NCBI GenBank assembly: GCA_038147335.1
Contig: JAYQTK010000004.1
Location: forward strand, 1 to 42,056
DNA from: Marisimplicoccus sp038147335
GTDB lineage: Bacteria; Bacteroidota; Bacteroidia; Flavobacteriales; Flavobacteriaceae
Direction: 5' to 3'
DNA length: 42,056 nt
Part shown: positions 24,275 through 32,487 of the stretch, in pieces
Layout of the letters: each line of letters starts with the position of its first letter
Numbering within the stretch: the stretch's first letter is position 1
Position numbers and translations under genes: made by a program
The notes under the pieces: generated by a model
Seen by the model: only the letters and a program-made list of their open reading frames with translations
Told to the model about the DNA's origin: nothing
Databases searched by the model: none

Positions 24275-24949
24275 TTAATTAAAACTATATTTTAAAGAGA
24301 TTACATTGTTATTATAATCTAAGTTAAATGCTTCATCATATTTCTGAAAAAAATATCGGAAGGTAAAACTTTGATTTTGTTTAAGATTTTTTTTGAAGCT
24401 GATACCATATCTGTGAGCTTTTTGATCTTTTCCCTGAATTTCATCAAAATATTCATAGAATAGTTTTGGCTTGTTAATCCAATCTTTTATTTTAATTTCA
24501 GCTGAAGGTCTAATACGTAGTCTCTTTTTAAATCTATCTTTCCTATCTATAGAGACTCTGTTTTGATATGCAACTCTTAAATCAAAGTTCAAATAGTTTG
24601 TGTTGAACTTTTTTTCAATTCCAAAACGATACCTGTATAAGTTTTCAAACCCCTGGATACCTCCTGAATTATCATTTTTATAATAATACCTCAATTGCCC
24701 TGATAGTTTTATTTTTTTAAGTGGTGAGTATGTAATTTCAGATTCAGTAATATAGCTATCTACAGTATTAAGATCTTCTTTTAATCTAAAGTGCTGACTA
24801 AACGCTAAAGATATCCTTTCGTCTATATCAAGATTATACTCAATTTCTGACCATCCTCTAAAGTCATTATCCTGAGAATATACCGAGCTAAAAAAAAAGA
24901 ACAAGGTAAATAGTATACAAACTATTTTTTTGGAATTAATAATAAGCAT
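24275..24949 (-). CDS. DUF2490-like outer-membrane protein
   Basis: Start placed at the ATG at 24949 (224 residues, leader MLIINSKKIVCILFTLFFFF then SSVYSQ), overlapping the upstream stop by 14 bases; an in-frame start at 24979 would enlarge the overlap. The mature part begins DNDFRGWSEIEYNLDIDERISLAFSQHFRL and continues in alternating strands (YRYRFGIEKKF, RLRIRPSAEIKI, FRYFFQKYDEAFNLDY), as in DUF2490 proteins, ending in Phe-Asn. Probably a small outer-membrane beta barrel. Coupled to DUF4956, a pairing also common in related genomes from memory. Confidence 0.75.
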   Translation of the reverse strand: MLIINSKKIVCILFTLFFFFSSVYSQDNDFRGWSEIEYNLDIDERISLAFSQHFRLKEDLNTVDSYITESEITYSPLKKIKLSGQLRYYYKNDNSGGIQGFENLYRYRFGIEKKFNTNYLNFDLRVAYQNRVSIDRKDRFKKRLRIRPSAEIKIKDWINKPKLFYEYFDEIQGKDQKAHRYGISFKKNLKQNQSFTFRYFFQKYDEAFNLDYNNNVISLKYSFN

Positions 24950-25550
24950 GAATAGTAGCAGTATTAAGTTTTTTATCAATTTTAAAAATCTTAAATGATT
25001 TTATTTTAATATTTAAATTTTTTTCATAATTCGTTATCTCTTTATTAATAGAATCTTTAATATTACTGTTATAATCTAACTGAATTATTAATCTTCTATT
25101 TATGTCCTCATCTAAAGGGTGTGATAGATTTCCATATGATAATTTTTTTAATATAATTTCTCCAAATAGTATAAATAGTATTACAGTAATATTAATTATT
25201 ATCAATTCATTTACTGTTAAAAAGTCCTCAGATAAGGCATTGATAACAGCAACTCCTATGGTAACAAAAAGGTATGTCATTTCTTCCGTTTGAAGAGGCA
25301 AAGTCCTATACCTAATAATACCAAAAATTGCAAAAAGTCCTAGTGCCATTCCTAAGTTAAGATCAAAGTTTTTTAATGTGTAACACAAAAAGAAAACAAT
25401 TAAGCTTATCATCATAAACGTAAATGAGAATCTTTTCAAAACAGTTTGTCTTGAAATAATAAATATCATTGAAGCAATAAAAATTGTATTAATTGAAAAT
25501 CGAACTAACGCTGTTGTCCAATCAAAATCCATAAGTAGAGTTTGAATCAT
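24936..25550 (-). CDS. DUF4956 membrane protein
   Basis: 204 residues with four hydrophobic spans (about 17-33, 43-58, 65-78 and 115-133). The signature FGIIRYRTLPLQTEEMTYLFV and the cytoplasmic C-terminal alpha/beta tail (RRLIIQLDYN, KIKSFKIFKIDKKLNTATIHAYY) fit DUF4956 (PF16316). Members are often found with VTC-like polyphosphate polymerases or CotH; none is nearby here. It is the first gene of a unit with DUF2490, and has a -7 box seven bases before its ATG. Confidence 0.85.
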   Translation of the reverse strand: MIQTLLMDFDWTTALVRFSINTIFIASMIFIISRQTVLKRFSFTFMMISLIVFFLCYTLKNFDLNLGMALGLFAIFGIIRYRTLPLQTEEMTYLFVTIGVAVINALSEDFLTVNELIIINITVILFILFGEIILKKLSYGNLSHPLDEDINRRLIIQLDYNSNIKDSINKEITNYEKNLNIKIKSFKIFKIDKKLNTATIHAYY

Positions 25551-25557
25551 AGGTTTA

Positions 25558-25565
25558 CAAATTTA
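25558..25565 (-). promoter_or_regulatory. -7 element (TAAATTTG) of the DUF4956-DUF2490 unit
   Basis: On the minus strand TAAATTTG is followed after seven bases by the ATG at 25550, so the transcript would have almost no leader. The upstream gene ends at 25576, so the pair is likely to be transcribed separately. Confidence 0.45.
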
Positions 25566-25575
25566 ATAAAGATTA

Positions 25576-26832
25576 TTATGTTGCCATTTTTTTTACGGCA
25601 TCTACAAACCTGTCAAGCTCATCAGTAGTAGTAAAAATATTTGGACTGATTCTACAGCCCTTAACGTTTGCATAATCAATAGCAACTGTAAATATTTTAT
25701 ACTTGTCCATTAAAGTTTTTGCCATTTCCGTAGGTGACATATTTATAATTCCAACATTTCCAATACCACAACTTCTTGTAATATCCTCCGGTGTATTTAC
25801 AATTACGTTTTTAACATTTCTAAGTTTATCTGACCAATATCTTTGTAGAAATCTCATTCTTTCCTCTTTTCTCTTTATACCTATCCAATTTAAATAATCA
25901 ATTGAATTAGATATTGCAAGATCAGTATGAACCGGATGAGTACCTATATGATTAAGTCTTCTAATGTCTGTTTTATCCATGTTACCGTTTGCAAGTAATG
26001 GCCAGATCCTATGAGTTTTATTTTTATTTACATAAAGTAGTCCAGCTCCAAGTGGAGTTGCTAACCATTTATGAAGACTAGAGCCATAGTAGTCACAGTT
26101 AAATTCATCAATTGAAAAGTCAAACATACCAACACAGTGTGCCCCATCAACCATTACCTCAACTCCGTGACTGTGAGCCATTTCACATATTTTTTTAATT
26201 GGTAATATCTGTCCAGTAATATTTATCATATGACATACCATTATCAATTTGGTTTTTTTTGTGATTTGACTCTCATATAGTGATACTATTTCCTCATCAT
26301 TCTTAGGATGGTTTGGAACTGAAATTATTTTATTTACTACACCATACCTATCAGATATCTGCTCAAACATCTCTTTCATTGTTCCATAGTCTTGCTTTGC
26401 ATAGATTGCTTCATCTCCTTTCTGCCATGGAAATCCAGAGATTACTAAGTCAAGTGATTCAGTTGCATTTCTTGTAATTGCAATTTGATCAGGAGTAGAT
26501 CCTACAAGTTTAGCAAGCTCTTTTGTTACTCTCTGTTTATTTTTTTTTAGATCATATCTCATATAATATGATCCTTCAATATTAACATGCTTTACATGTT
26601 TAATAAAATGGTCTAGTATGGGTTCTGGTATTATATTATAATATCCACTTTCTAAATTTATATAGTCATCCTTTAAAGTGTAATGAGACCTTACTGTTTT
26701 CCATAACTCATCATCGTTATCAATCCTAGGTAAATTATTAGAAAGAGAGTGATTTTTAGAAAACTCTGAAGCAGATATTATGGGAGAAAAAGATAATGCA
26801 CCTAGTGTTTTTATAAAATTTCGCTTATCCAT
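25576..26832 (-). CDS. Class V aminotransferase-fold PLP enzyme, exported
   Basis: 418 residues. The N-terminus, MDKRNFIKTLGALSFSPII, resembles a twin-arginine (KR variant) leader. PLP site: AITRNATESLDLV near 118-130, VDGAH with Asp229/His232, and SSLHKW with Lys255 as Schiff-base lysine. The general likeness is to isopenicillin N epimerase/cysteine desulfurase-type enzymes of fold type I, which act as desulfurases, epimerases or lyases on amino acids. The divergent neighbour is a Kazal lipoprotein followed by an IDO-family gene; since kynureninase has the same fold, a link to tryptophan breakdown can be imagined but the motifs do not prove it. Confidence 0.8.
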   Translation of the reverse strand: MDKRNFIKTLGALSFSPIISASEFSKNHSLSNNLPRIDNDDELWKTVRSHYTLKDDYINLESGYYNIIPEPILDHFIKHVKHVNIEGSYYMRYDLKKNKQRVTKELAKLVGSTPDQIAITRNATESLDLVISGFPWQKGDEAIYAKQDYGTMKEMFEQISDRYGVVNKIISVPNHPKNDEEIVSLYESQITKKTKLIMVCHMINITGQILPIKKICEMAHSHGVEVMVDGAHCVGMFDFSIDEFNCDYYGSSLHKWLATPLGAGLLYVNKNKTHRIWPLLANGNMDKTDIRRLNHIGTHPVHTDLAISNSIDYLNWIGIKRKEERMRFLQRYWSDKLRNVKNVIVNTPEDITRSCGIGNVGIINMSPTEMAKTLMDKYKIFTVAIDYANVKGCRISPNIFTTTDELDRFVDAVKKMAT

Positions 26833-26864
26833 TTTATTGTTAATTTTACTTCAATTTAGTAAAA

Positions 26865-27080
26865 ATGTTCAAGGAATTAAGTTTTTGTTTATTGATTTTC
26901 ATGCTGTTAACAGCTTGTTCAAAAACTTCAGATGAAACCTGTAAATCAGAAATAAAGCTTATAGCATGTACAAAAGAATATATGCCAGTATGCGGATGTG
27001 ATAACGTTACTTACTCAAATAAATGTGTTGCAGAATCCCAAGGGGTAAATAGTTGGATAAATGGTGCTTGTAATAATTAA
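26865..27080 (+). CDS. Kazal-type protease inhibitor lipoprotein
   Basis: 71 residues. A lipoprotein leader (MLLTAC, Cys18) carries a single short Kazal-like domain: six cysteines at 26, 35, 43, 45, 54 and 69, with YMPVCGCDNVTYSNKC and GVNSWINGAC. Kazal domains inhibit serine proteases by a canonical loop, here near Tyr39-Val42. As a surface lipoprotein it could protect the cell from extracellular proteases, which is inference. It is 30 bases upstream of the IDO-family gene. Confidence 0.85.
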   Translation: MFKELSFCLLIFMLLTACSKTSDETCKSEIKLIACTKEYMPVCGCDNVTYSNKCVAESQGVNSWINGACNN

Positions 27081-27110
27081 TTTTACATAAATTTATGCAA
27101 AACCATTACT

Positions 27111-28496
27111 TTGAATTTAGATCGTTACTCAGATAATTTTTTTGAGGTAAACCATTTAAATGGATTCCTTCCTAAAAAAAGTCCACTTGCAGTTTTGCCT
27201 GATAGATATAGTGAACTTCAAGTACTTATTGATGAAATGCCAATTAAAAAAGCTAATGGTCAAGGTGGTCTGTTGTCAATAGAAGGCGCAATTGAGAATG
27301 CAGTAAAAAAACTAAAAAATTACAAGGATTTAGTAAAAAATGAAGATGATATATTTATAAATCAGGCATTATTTAGAGCATATGCTTTTCTTACTAGTGC
27401 ATACCTCTTAGCTCCCTCTCATTTTAGTTTTCAAAAAACTAAAAAGTATGGAAAAGCACATAGGCTTTTACCTTCTCAACTTTCAGAGCCTTTTGTTTTA
27501 GTTAGTGAAAAACTTGATGTATATCCATTTATAGATTATCATTATGCTTATTCTCTTGGTAATTATGTAAAAATTGATAACTCCAAAGGGTATGAATGGG
27601 AAAATCTAGCAATGGCTGCAAAATTCTCAGGAATGGATGATGAAAGAGGATTCATAATGCTTCACGTTGATATTAATCAGCATTCTCCTCAACTAGTCGG
27701 GAGTATTTTAGACTTTATTAAATCAAAAGATAATTCTGGAGTAAACCAATCATTAAATAATTGTTTATCATCAATGAAGAGCATTAATGAAAGAAGACAA
27801 ATTATGTGGCAGGCTTCCAGATGGAAACATTATAATGACTTTAGAGTTTTTATAATGGGAATTAAAGGTAATGATGAAATATTTGGTGATGGAGTAATTT
27901 ACGAGGGTATTTCTGAAGAACCTGTTCAATATAGAGGTCAAACTGGTGCTCAAGATAACATTATTCCTACTGCTGATATTTTTACAGGAGTTATTGATTA
28001 TTACCCACAAAACGATTTAACAAAATATCTTCTTGATCTTAGATCATACAGGCCAAAATGTATTCAAAATTTCTTGTCAGATTTAAAAGATGAGATGAAG
28101 GAAAACAGACTATTTAATTCCATTAAAAAAAGTGAAAATGAGGAGGGGTTATGTCTATTAATCCAAATTCTTGATGAAATTTATTACTTTCGAAATGGTC
28201 ATTGGCAGTTTGTTCAAAAGTACATAATGGCTAATACAAAATATGCAAAAGCAACTGGAGGAACACCAATAATTTCTTGGATTCCAAATCAAATAACTGC
28301 TGTACTTAATTATATGTCAGATATATTAGAGTTGATTCCTGATAATTCAAGTTTCCTAGATAAAGCATTATTTACACAGCAACTTTCAAAAAAAATAAGT
28401 CTTTTAGAGAAACAGCTTCAGCTTCTACATGGAGATAATTACAATGCTGAAGACGTTTTTGCATTAAATAAAAAACATAAACTAAACGACGATTAA
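27111..28496 (+). CDS. Indoleamine 2,3-dioxygenase (IDO) family haem protein
   Basis: 461 residues from TTG at 27111; an ATG at 27095 is out of frame and stops at once. The IDO (PF01231) pattern is clear: NGFLPKKSPLAVLP near the start, SGMDDERGFIMLHVDI around 173-188, LLDLRSYRPKCIQNFL at 307-322, and YYFRNGHWQFVQKYI with His364 as probable proximal haem ligand, then ATGGTPIISWIPNQ. IDOs open the indole ring of tryptophan with dioxygen to give N-formylkynurenine. No other kynurenine-pathway gene is certain in the window, so the physiological substrate is open. Confidence 0.85.
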   Translation: MNLDRYSDNFFEVNHLNGFLPKKSPLAVLPDRYSELQVLIDEMPIKKANGQGGLLSIEGAIENAVKKLKNYKDLVKNEDDIFINQALFRAYAFLTSAYLLAPSHFSFQKTKKYGKAHRLLPSQLSEPFVLVSEKLDVYPFIDYHYAYSLGNYVKIDNSKGYEWENLAMAAKFSGMDDERGFIMLHVDINQHSPQLVGSILDFIKSKDNSGVNQSLNNCLSSMKSINERRQIMWQASRWKHYNDFRVFIMGIKGNDEIFGDGVIYEGISEEPVQYRGQTGAQDNIIPTADIFTGVIDYYPQNDLTKYLLDLRSYRPKCIQNFLSDLKDEMKENRLFNSIKKSENEEGLCLLIQILDEIYYFRNGHWQFVQKYIMANTKYAKATGGTPIISWIPNQITAVLNYMSDILELIPDNSSFLDKALFTQQLSKKISLLEKQLQLLHGDNYNAEDVFALNKKHKLNDD

Positions 28497-28509
28497 TTCT
28501 AGTCAATTA

Positions 28510-28554
28510 TTTGGTAGATTAAAATATAATTGAGTACTTTGCATAACATAGTAC
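28510..28554 (+). promoter_or_regulatory. candidate PadR promoter with AGTAC repeats
   Basis: TTTG at 28510-28513 and a degenerate -7 (TACTTTG, 28535-28541) are 21 bases apart, a normal flavobacterial spacing. AGTAC occurs at 28533-28537 and 28550-28554, flanking the probable transcription start; GTAC is self-complementary, so the two sites form a symmetric pair. PadR regulators commonly repress their own promoter. The assignment is inferred. Confidence 0.35.
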
Positions 28555-28564
28555 CTGGTTTTAT

Positions 28565-28897
28565 ATGAGTACAGATAATTTTAAGATTCAAATTAGAAAA
28601 GGGCTACTAGAGTTTTGTGTTTTGCAAATTATTTCTAGAGGTGAAGTCTATACGTCAGATATAATCGATGAACTTAAAAAGTCTGAGATAATTGTTGTAG
28701 AGGGTACATTATATCCTTTATTAAACAGATTGAAAGCTTCTGGCTATGTAGATTACAAATGGAAAGAATCTAATCAAGGTCCACCCAGAAAGTACTATGT
28801 TCTGACTGTTGAAGGAACTGACCACTTGAGTCAACTTAAGATATCATGGAAAGAAATTGATAAATCTGTTAAAAACATAATGACTATAAAAAAATGA
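28565..28897 (+). CDS. PadR-family transcriptional regulator
   Basis: 110 residues with a winged helix of the PadR type: RKGLLEFCVLQIISRGEVYTSDII, VEGTLYPLLNRLKASGYVDY read in two pieces, and GPPRKYYVLTVEG. PadR proteins are small repressors that respond to ligands such as phenolics or envelope stress. The stop overlaps the ATG of the PspC gene by four bases, so it is coupled to it and likely controls its own operon of envelope proteins. Confidence 0.9.
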   Translation: MSTDNFKIQIRKGLLEFCVLQIISRGEVYTSDIIDELKKSEIIVVEGTLYPLLNRLKASGYVDYKWKESNQGPPRKYYVLTVEGTDHLSQLKISWKEIDKSVKNIMTIKK

Positions 28898-30222
28898 AAA
28901 AAACACTCAGTATAAATATTGGAAGTAAGGTTTTTAATATTGATAATGACGCATATGAACTTTTAAAAAAATATCTTGATTCAATAAAATCTTATTTTGA
29001 AAAAATTGAAACCGAAGAGGATATCTTATTGGATATAGAGACTAGAATTTCAGAAAAATTTAGCTCAATAAAAAACTTTAGTGAGTCACTTAATTTAAAA
29101 GATGTAAAAAACATAATAAATGAGATGGGCTCAGTTGATGATTTTAAGGAGATATATGAGGAGTATTCTAAAAAAGAAGAAAGTGAGTTTAATGAATCAA
29201 CACATAAAGATTATAAAAATGAAAATAGAAAAATATTTAGGAATCTAGATGATAAAGTAATTGCTGGTGTTGCCTCTGGGATTGCAAATTATTTTAATAT
29301 TGACCCCGTAATATCAAGGCTACTATTTTTAGCTTCTTTACTTACAGGTTTTGGGCTTATTGTTTATATCATTTGCTGGATTGGCATACCAGGGAAAAGA
29401 GTTGGAATGCTTAATTCAAGTAAAAGGCTTTTTAGGGATGGAGATAATAAAATTTTAGGTGGAGTTGCTTATGGAATTGCAAATTATTTTAGTATAGATC
29501 CTGCAATAATTAGGATAATATTTATTGTTTCTTTATTTCTTGGAGGGTTTGGATTTATTACTTACATATTATTATGGATTTCAATACCTGAAGCTAAAAC
29601 TGTAGAGGACAAGATGAGAGCTAAAGGGTATGAAGTTACATTAGAAAACATCGAAAAACATGTAAAAGGAGCATTTAAAAAAAAAGATGATGAAGAGAAT
29701 CTTTTAATTAAAATAATTTTATTTCCGTTTAGATTAATTGGACCAATTATATCAGGAGTTTTTTCTTTATTAATACCACTCTTTAGAATTATCATAAGTT
29801 TAATTCTATTTGTTATATCAATTGTGATAATAGTACTTATGGTATTATTTTCTCTAGGACTATTTAATTTGATTAATTATGAGAATTTTATATTTGGTAG
29901 TATTGAGGGAGCCTATATAAGTGGAATAGATCTTTCAATAATAATTGGAGAGCTTCCAATATACTTATCAATATCAATAATTTTATTTTTCCTGGTATCA
30001 TTATTAGTAATGATTATATCAGTTTCAAAAATTCTTTTAAATGCAAAAAACATTAACCCTACAACTTTTATTGGATTACTTTTTGTTGGGATTATTTTAT
30101 TTGTTTTTAACTCTGTAATTATATCTCAAGTAATAAATGAATGGGAGGATACAGGACAAATCCAAGAATGGATTGATGATGGGGTAATAAAAATTGATAA
30201 CTGGAAAACATATAGATATTAG
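28894..30222 (+). CDS. Double PspC-domain membrane protein
   Basis: 442 residues. Residues 1-110 are a charged cytoplasmic region. Two PspC domains follow at about 113-168 (FRNLDDKVIAGVASGIANYF) and 178-233 (FRDGDNKILGGVAYGIANYF), each with one membrane helix ending in IP(G/E). The C-terminal 170 residues have four or more further hydrophobic segments. PspC proteins sense or buffer membrane stress in the phage-shock response. The PadR-PspC pairing is common in Bacteroidota. Followed by the DUF5916 gene after 25 bases. Confidence 0.88.
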   Translation: MKKTLSINIGSKVFNIDNDAYELLKKYLDSIKSYFEKIETEEDILLDIETRISEKFSSIKNFSESLNLKDVKNIINEMGSVDDFKEIYEEYSKKEESEFNESTHKDYKNENRKIFRNLDDKVIAGVASGIANYFNIDPVISRLLFLASLLTGFGLIVYIICWIGIPGKRVGMLNSSKRLFRDGDNKILGGVAYGIANYFSIDPAIIRIIFIVSLFLGGFGFITYILLWISIPEAKTVEDKMRAKGYEVTLENIEKHVKGAFKKKDDEENLLIKIILFPFRLIGPIISGVFSLLIPLFRIIISLILFVISIVIIVLMVLFSLGLFNLINYENFIFGSIEGAYISGIDLSIIIGELPIYLSISIILFFLVSLLVMIISVSKILLNAKNINPTTFIGLLFVGIILFVFNSVIISQVINEWEDTGQIQEWIDDGVIKIDNWKTYRY

Positions 30223-30230
30223 TTTTTAGC

Positions 30231-30238
30231 TACATTTG
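30231..30238 (+). promoter_or_regulatory. -7 element (TACATTTG) before the third DUF5916 gene
   Basis: TACATTTG fits TAnnTTTG and ends nine bases before the ATG at 30248. It gives the DUF5916-RimK part of the PadR operon a possible internal promoter with a very short leader, and argues against the TTG start at 30236, which lies inside the element. Confidence 0.4.
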
Positions 30239-30247
30239 CGCCTTGAA

Positions 30248-32485
30248 ATGAGAAATATAACACTCTACATTATCACCCTATTTATTTCAAACTTTAGTAT
30301 TGCTCAAAAACAATACATACTTTCAAAAACTGATGGGTCAAAAATAGTTATGGATGGATTTATCTCAGATGATGAGAAATCTATTTCCTACAAAAAAACA
30401 GTTGATTATGAGTGGCAACCAGGATATAATACTCCAGCCAAATTAGAAACAGATGTTTTTATGAGTTACACAGACGAATATATTTACTTTGGAGTTAAAG
30501 CATATACTGATCCAAATGATATTAGAGGTCAGGTAAGACCCAGGGATGAAATGGCAATGGGATTAAATGAAGATATAGTATTTCTAAGATTTGATCCATA
30601 TCTAGATGCAAGGAGTGTTTATTTGCTAGCTTCAAATGCATATGGAAGTCAGTCAGACATTAGAGCAAAACAAGCAACAAATGATGAAGATAGATATGAT
30701 TCTTCATTTAATGCAATTTATGAAACCATTTCTAGTATAAATGAGGATGGATATACTGTTGAGTTTTTAATTCCATTTACTTCAATACCGCATCCTAATG
30801 CTGAAGATAAAATATGGGGATTTAATGTTACAAGATATTTTACTCTTGAAGGAAATGGAGTATTCACTATGAGTGACAAATATGACCGAGATAATCCATG
30901 TAGGATTTGCCAAATTGAAGGTAGGTTAATAATGAATGATGTGCCATTCAAAAGAAATACCGAATTGCTCCCATATATATCATCGAATCTTTCTGGAGAA
31001 AGAGTCTCAGATGGTCAACCCATAGAGTATGGGAAAAGCAATAATGAATTTGGAATAGGAATTAAATATGATATTAATTCAGCATCAACAGCTGAACTTA
31101 CAATTAACCCTGATTTCTCACAAATAGAGGCAGATGAAACTCAAATTGATATAAATTCAGCATATGCTCTTCAATATCCTGAGTTAAGACCATACTTTAG
31201 TCGTGGAATGGATTTGCTTAATTTTTTAGACGGTGCATTTTATTCAAGAACAATTAATTCTCCATCTATATCCTCCAAAATTACTCTTCAAGATAAAAAT
31301 TCAAGCTCTATAATTCTCTCAGCTGTAGATCAGAAATCACCTTATTTGATTGGTGGTGAGGATAAATCTTATTTTGGTGAAGGAGGTATTAGTTATGTTA
31401 ACACATATAGGCACCAGCGAGTAGTAAATCAAAATACAAAATATGGATTCTTTACAACTAATAGATTCTATGAAGGAGGTGGTAGTGGAAATTTATTTGG
31501 AATCGATGGACTTTTTACATTAAATAAAATCTGGAAAATTCAATTTGAGTTCATTAAAAATTTTAATGTTGAACCAATTGCTAACTGGATAGATAGTGAT
31601 GACACTTTCAGCAATAAAACTGTAGAACTTGATGGTGAGAAGTTCAATGGTCATGCAAATTACTTTAGGCTAATTAGAAAAACTGAGAACTGGGAATCAA
31701 TTATATTTTACAGGGATATATCAGCAAATTATAGGGCAGATTTAGGATTCGTACCAAAGAATAATAGAAGGTGGTTGACCATTTCTCAAGGTTATGAAAA
31801 ATTATTAGGCAATAAATATCTTCAAGAATATAGAATAACTGTAAAAGGAGACATTACTAACAATATTAATGGAGATAAAAAGTCAAGAAATTTAGATATT
31901 GATCTTGGAATAACTACAATTGGAGCCACAGCAATTAATTATAATTATGACATTAATTTCTTTAGAAATTATTTGGGTAAAGATTTTAGAAATGTAGGCA
32001 AGTCAACATTTTTAATCATAAGTAATCCTACAAAAGAGCTTAGTCTTTTAACTAGAATAGTATTTGGAAGAGAGATTGCTTTTAATGAAGATGACCCGGA
32101 AATCGGAAGAGAAAGTTCACTCTTTTTTAGCATGAATTATAAGGTTGGCAATAATTTAAATATTAATCCTTCAATACGATTTTCTAAACTGAAGAAAATT
32201 AATAAACCCGGGGTATTTTATGATGGCTACATTGCAAGACTTTCCACCAGATATCAATTCAATAATGATTTAAGCCTCAGAATAATATCAGAGTATGATG
32301 ACTTTAATGATAAATTTTATGTCCAACCTCTACTTGAGTGGAATCCAAACCCTTCTACCATTTTCTACATTGGAGGTAATCAAAATTCATCAAATATTTT
32401 TAACGTTGATCCTGAAGAATTTAATCCTTTCTTAATAAACAGATCTCAATTTTTTATTAAATTTCAATACCTTATTGGAGTGTAA
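30248..32485 (+). CDS. DUF5916 / CBM9-like outer-membrane protein (copy 3)
   Basis: 745 residues from ATG 30248, which begins the signal peptide MRNITLYIITLFISNFSIAQ. CBM9-like part: IVMDGFISDDE, YTDEYIYFGVKAYTD, EFLIPFTSIPHPN, ending with CRIC (Cys218/Cys221). DUF5916 part: NPDFSQIEADETQIDINSA, YPELRPYFSRGMD, and a barrel-like run to FIKFQYLIGV. It is more distant from copies 1 and 2 than they are from each other, but keeps the same cysteine pair. It is preceded by the PspC gene and followed two bases later by the RimK fusion. Confidence 0.85.
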   Translation: MRNITLYIITLFISNFSIAQKQYILSKTDGSKIVMDGFISDDEKSISYKKTVDYEWQPGYNTPAKLETDVFMSYTDEYIYFGVKAYTDPNDIRGQVRPRDEMAMGLNEDIVFLRFDPYLDARSVYLLASNAYGSQSDIRAKQATNDEDRYDSSFNAIYETISSINEDGYTVEFLIPFTSIPHPNAEDKIWGFNVTRYFTLEGNGVFTMSDKYDRDNPCRICQIEGRLIMNDVPFKRNTELLPYISSNLSGERVSDGQPIEYGKSNNEFGIGIKYDINSASTAELTINPDFSQIEADETQIDINSAYALQYPELRPYFSRGMDLLNFLDGAFYSRTINSPSISSKITLQDKNSSSIILSAVDQKSPYLIGGEDKSYFGEGGISYVNTYRHQRVVNQNTKYGFFTTNRFYEGGGSGNLFGIDGLFTLNKIWKIQFEFIKNFNVEPIANWIDSDDTFSNKTVELDGEKFNGHANYFRLIRKTENWESIIFYRDISANYRADLGFVPKNNRRWLTISQGYEKLLGNKYLQEYRITVKGDITNNINGDKKSRNLDIDLGITTIGATAINYNYDINFFRNYLGKDFRNVGKSTFLIISNPTKELSLLTRIVFGREIAFNEDDPEIGRESSLFFSMNYKVGNNLNINPSIRFSKLKKINKPGVFYDGYIARLSTRYQFNNDLSLRIISEYDDFNDKFYVQPLLEWNPNPSTIFYIGGNQNSSNIFNVDPEEFNPFLINRSQFFIKFQYLIGV

Positions 32486-32487
32486 TT

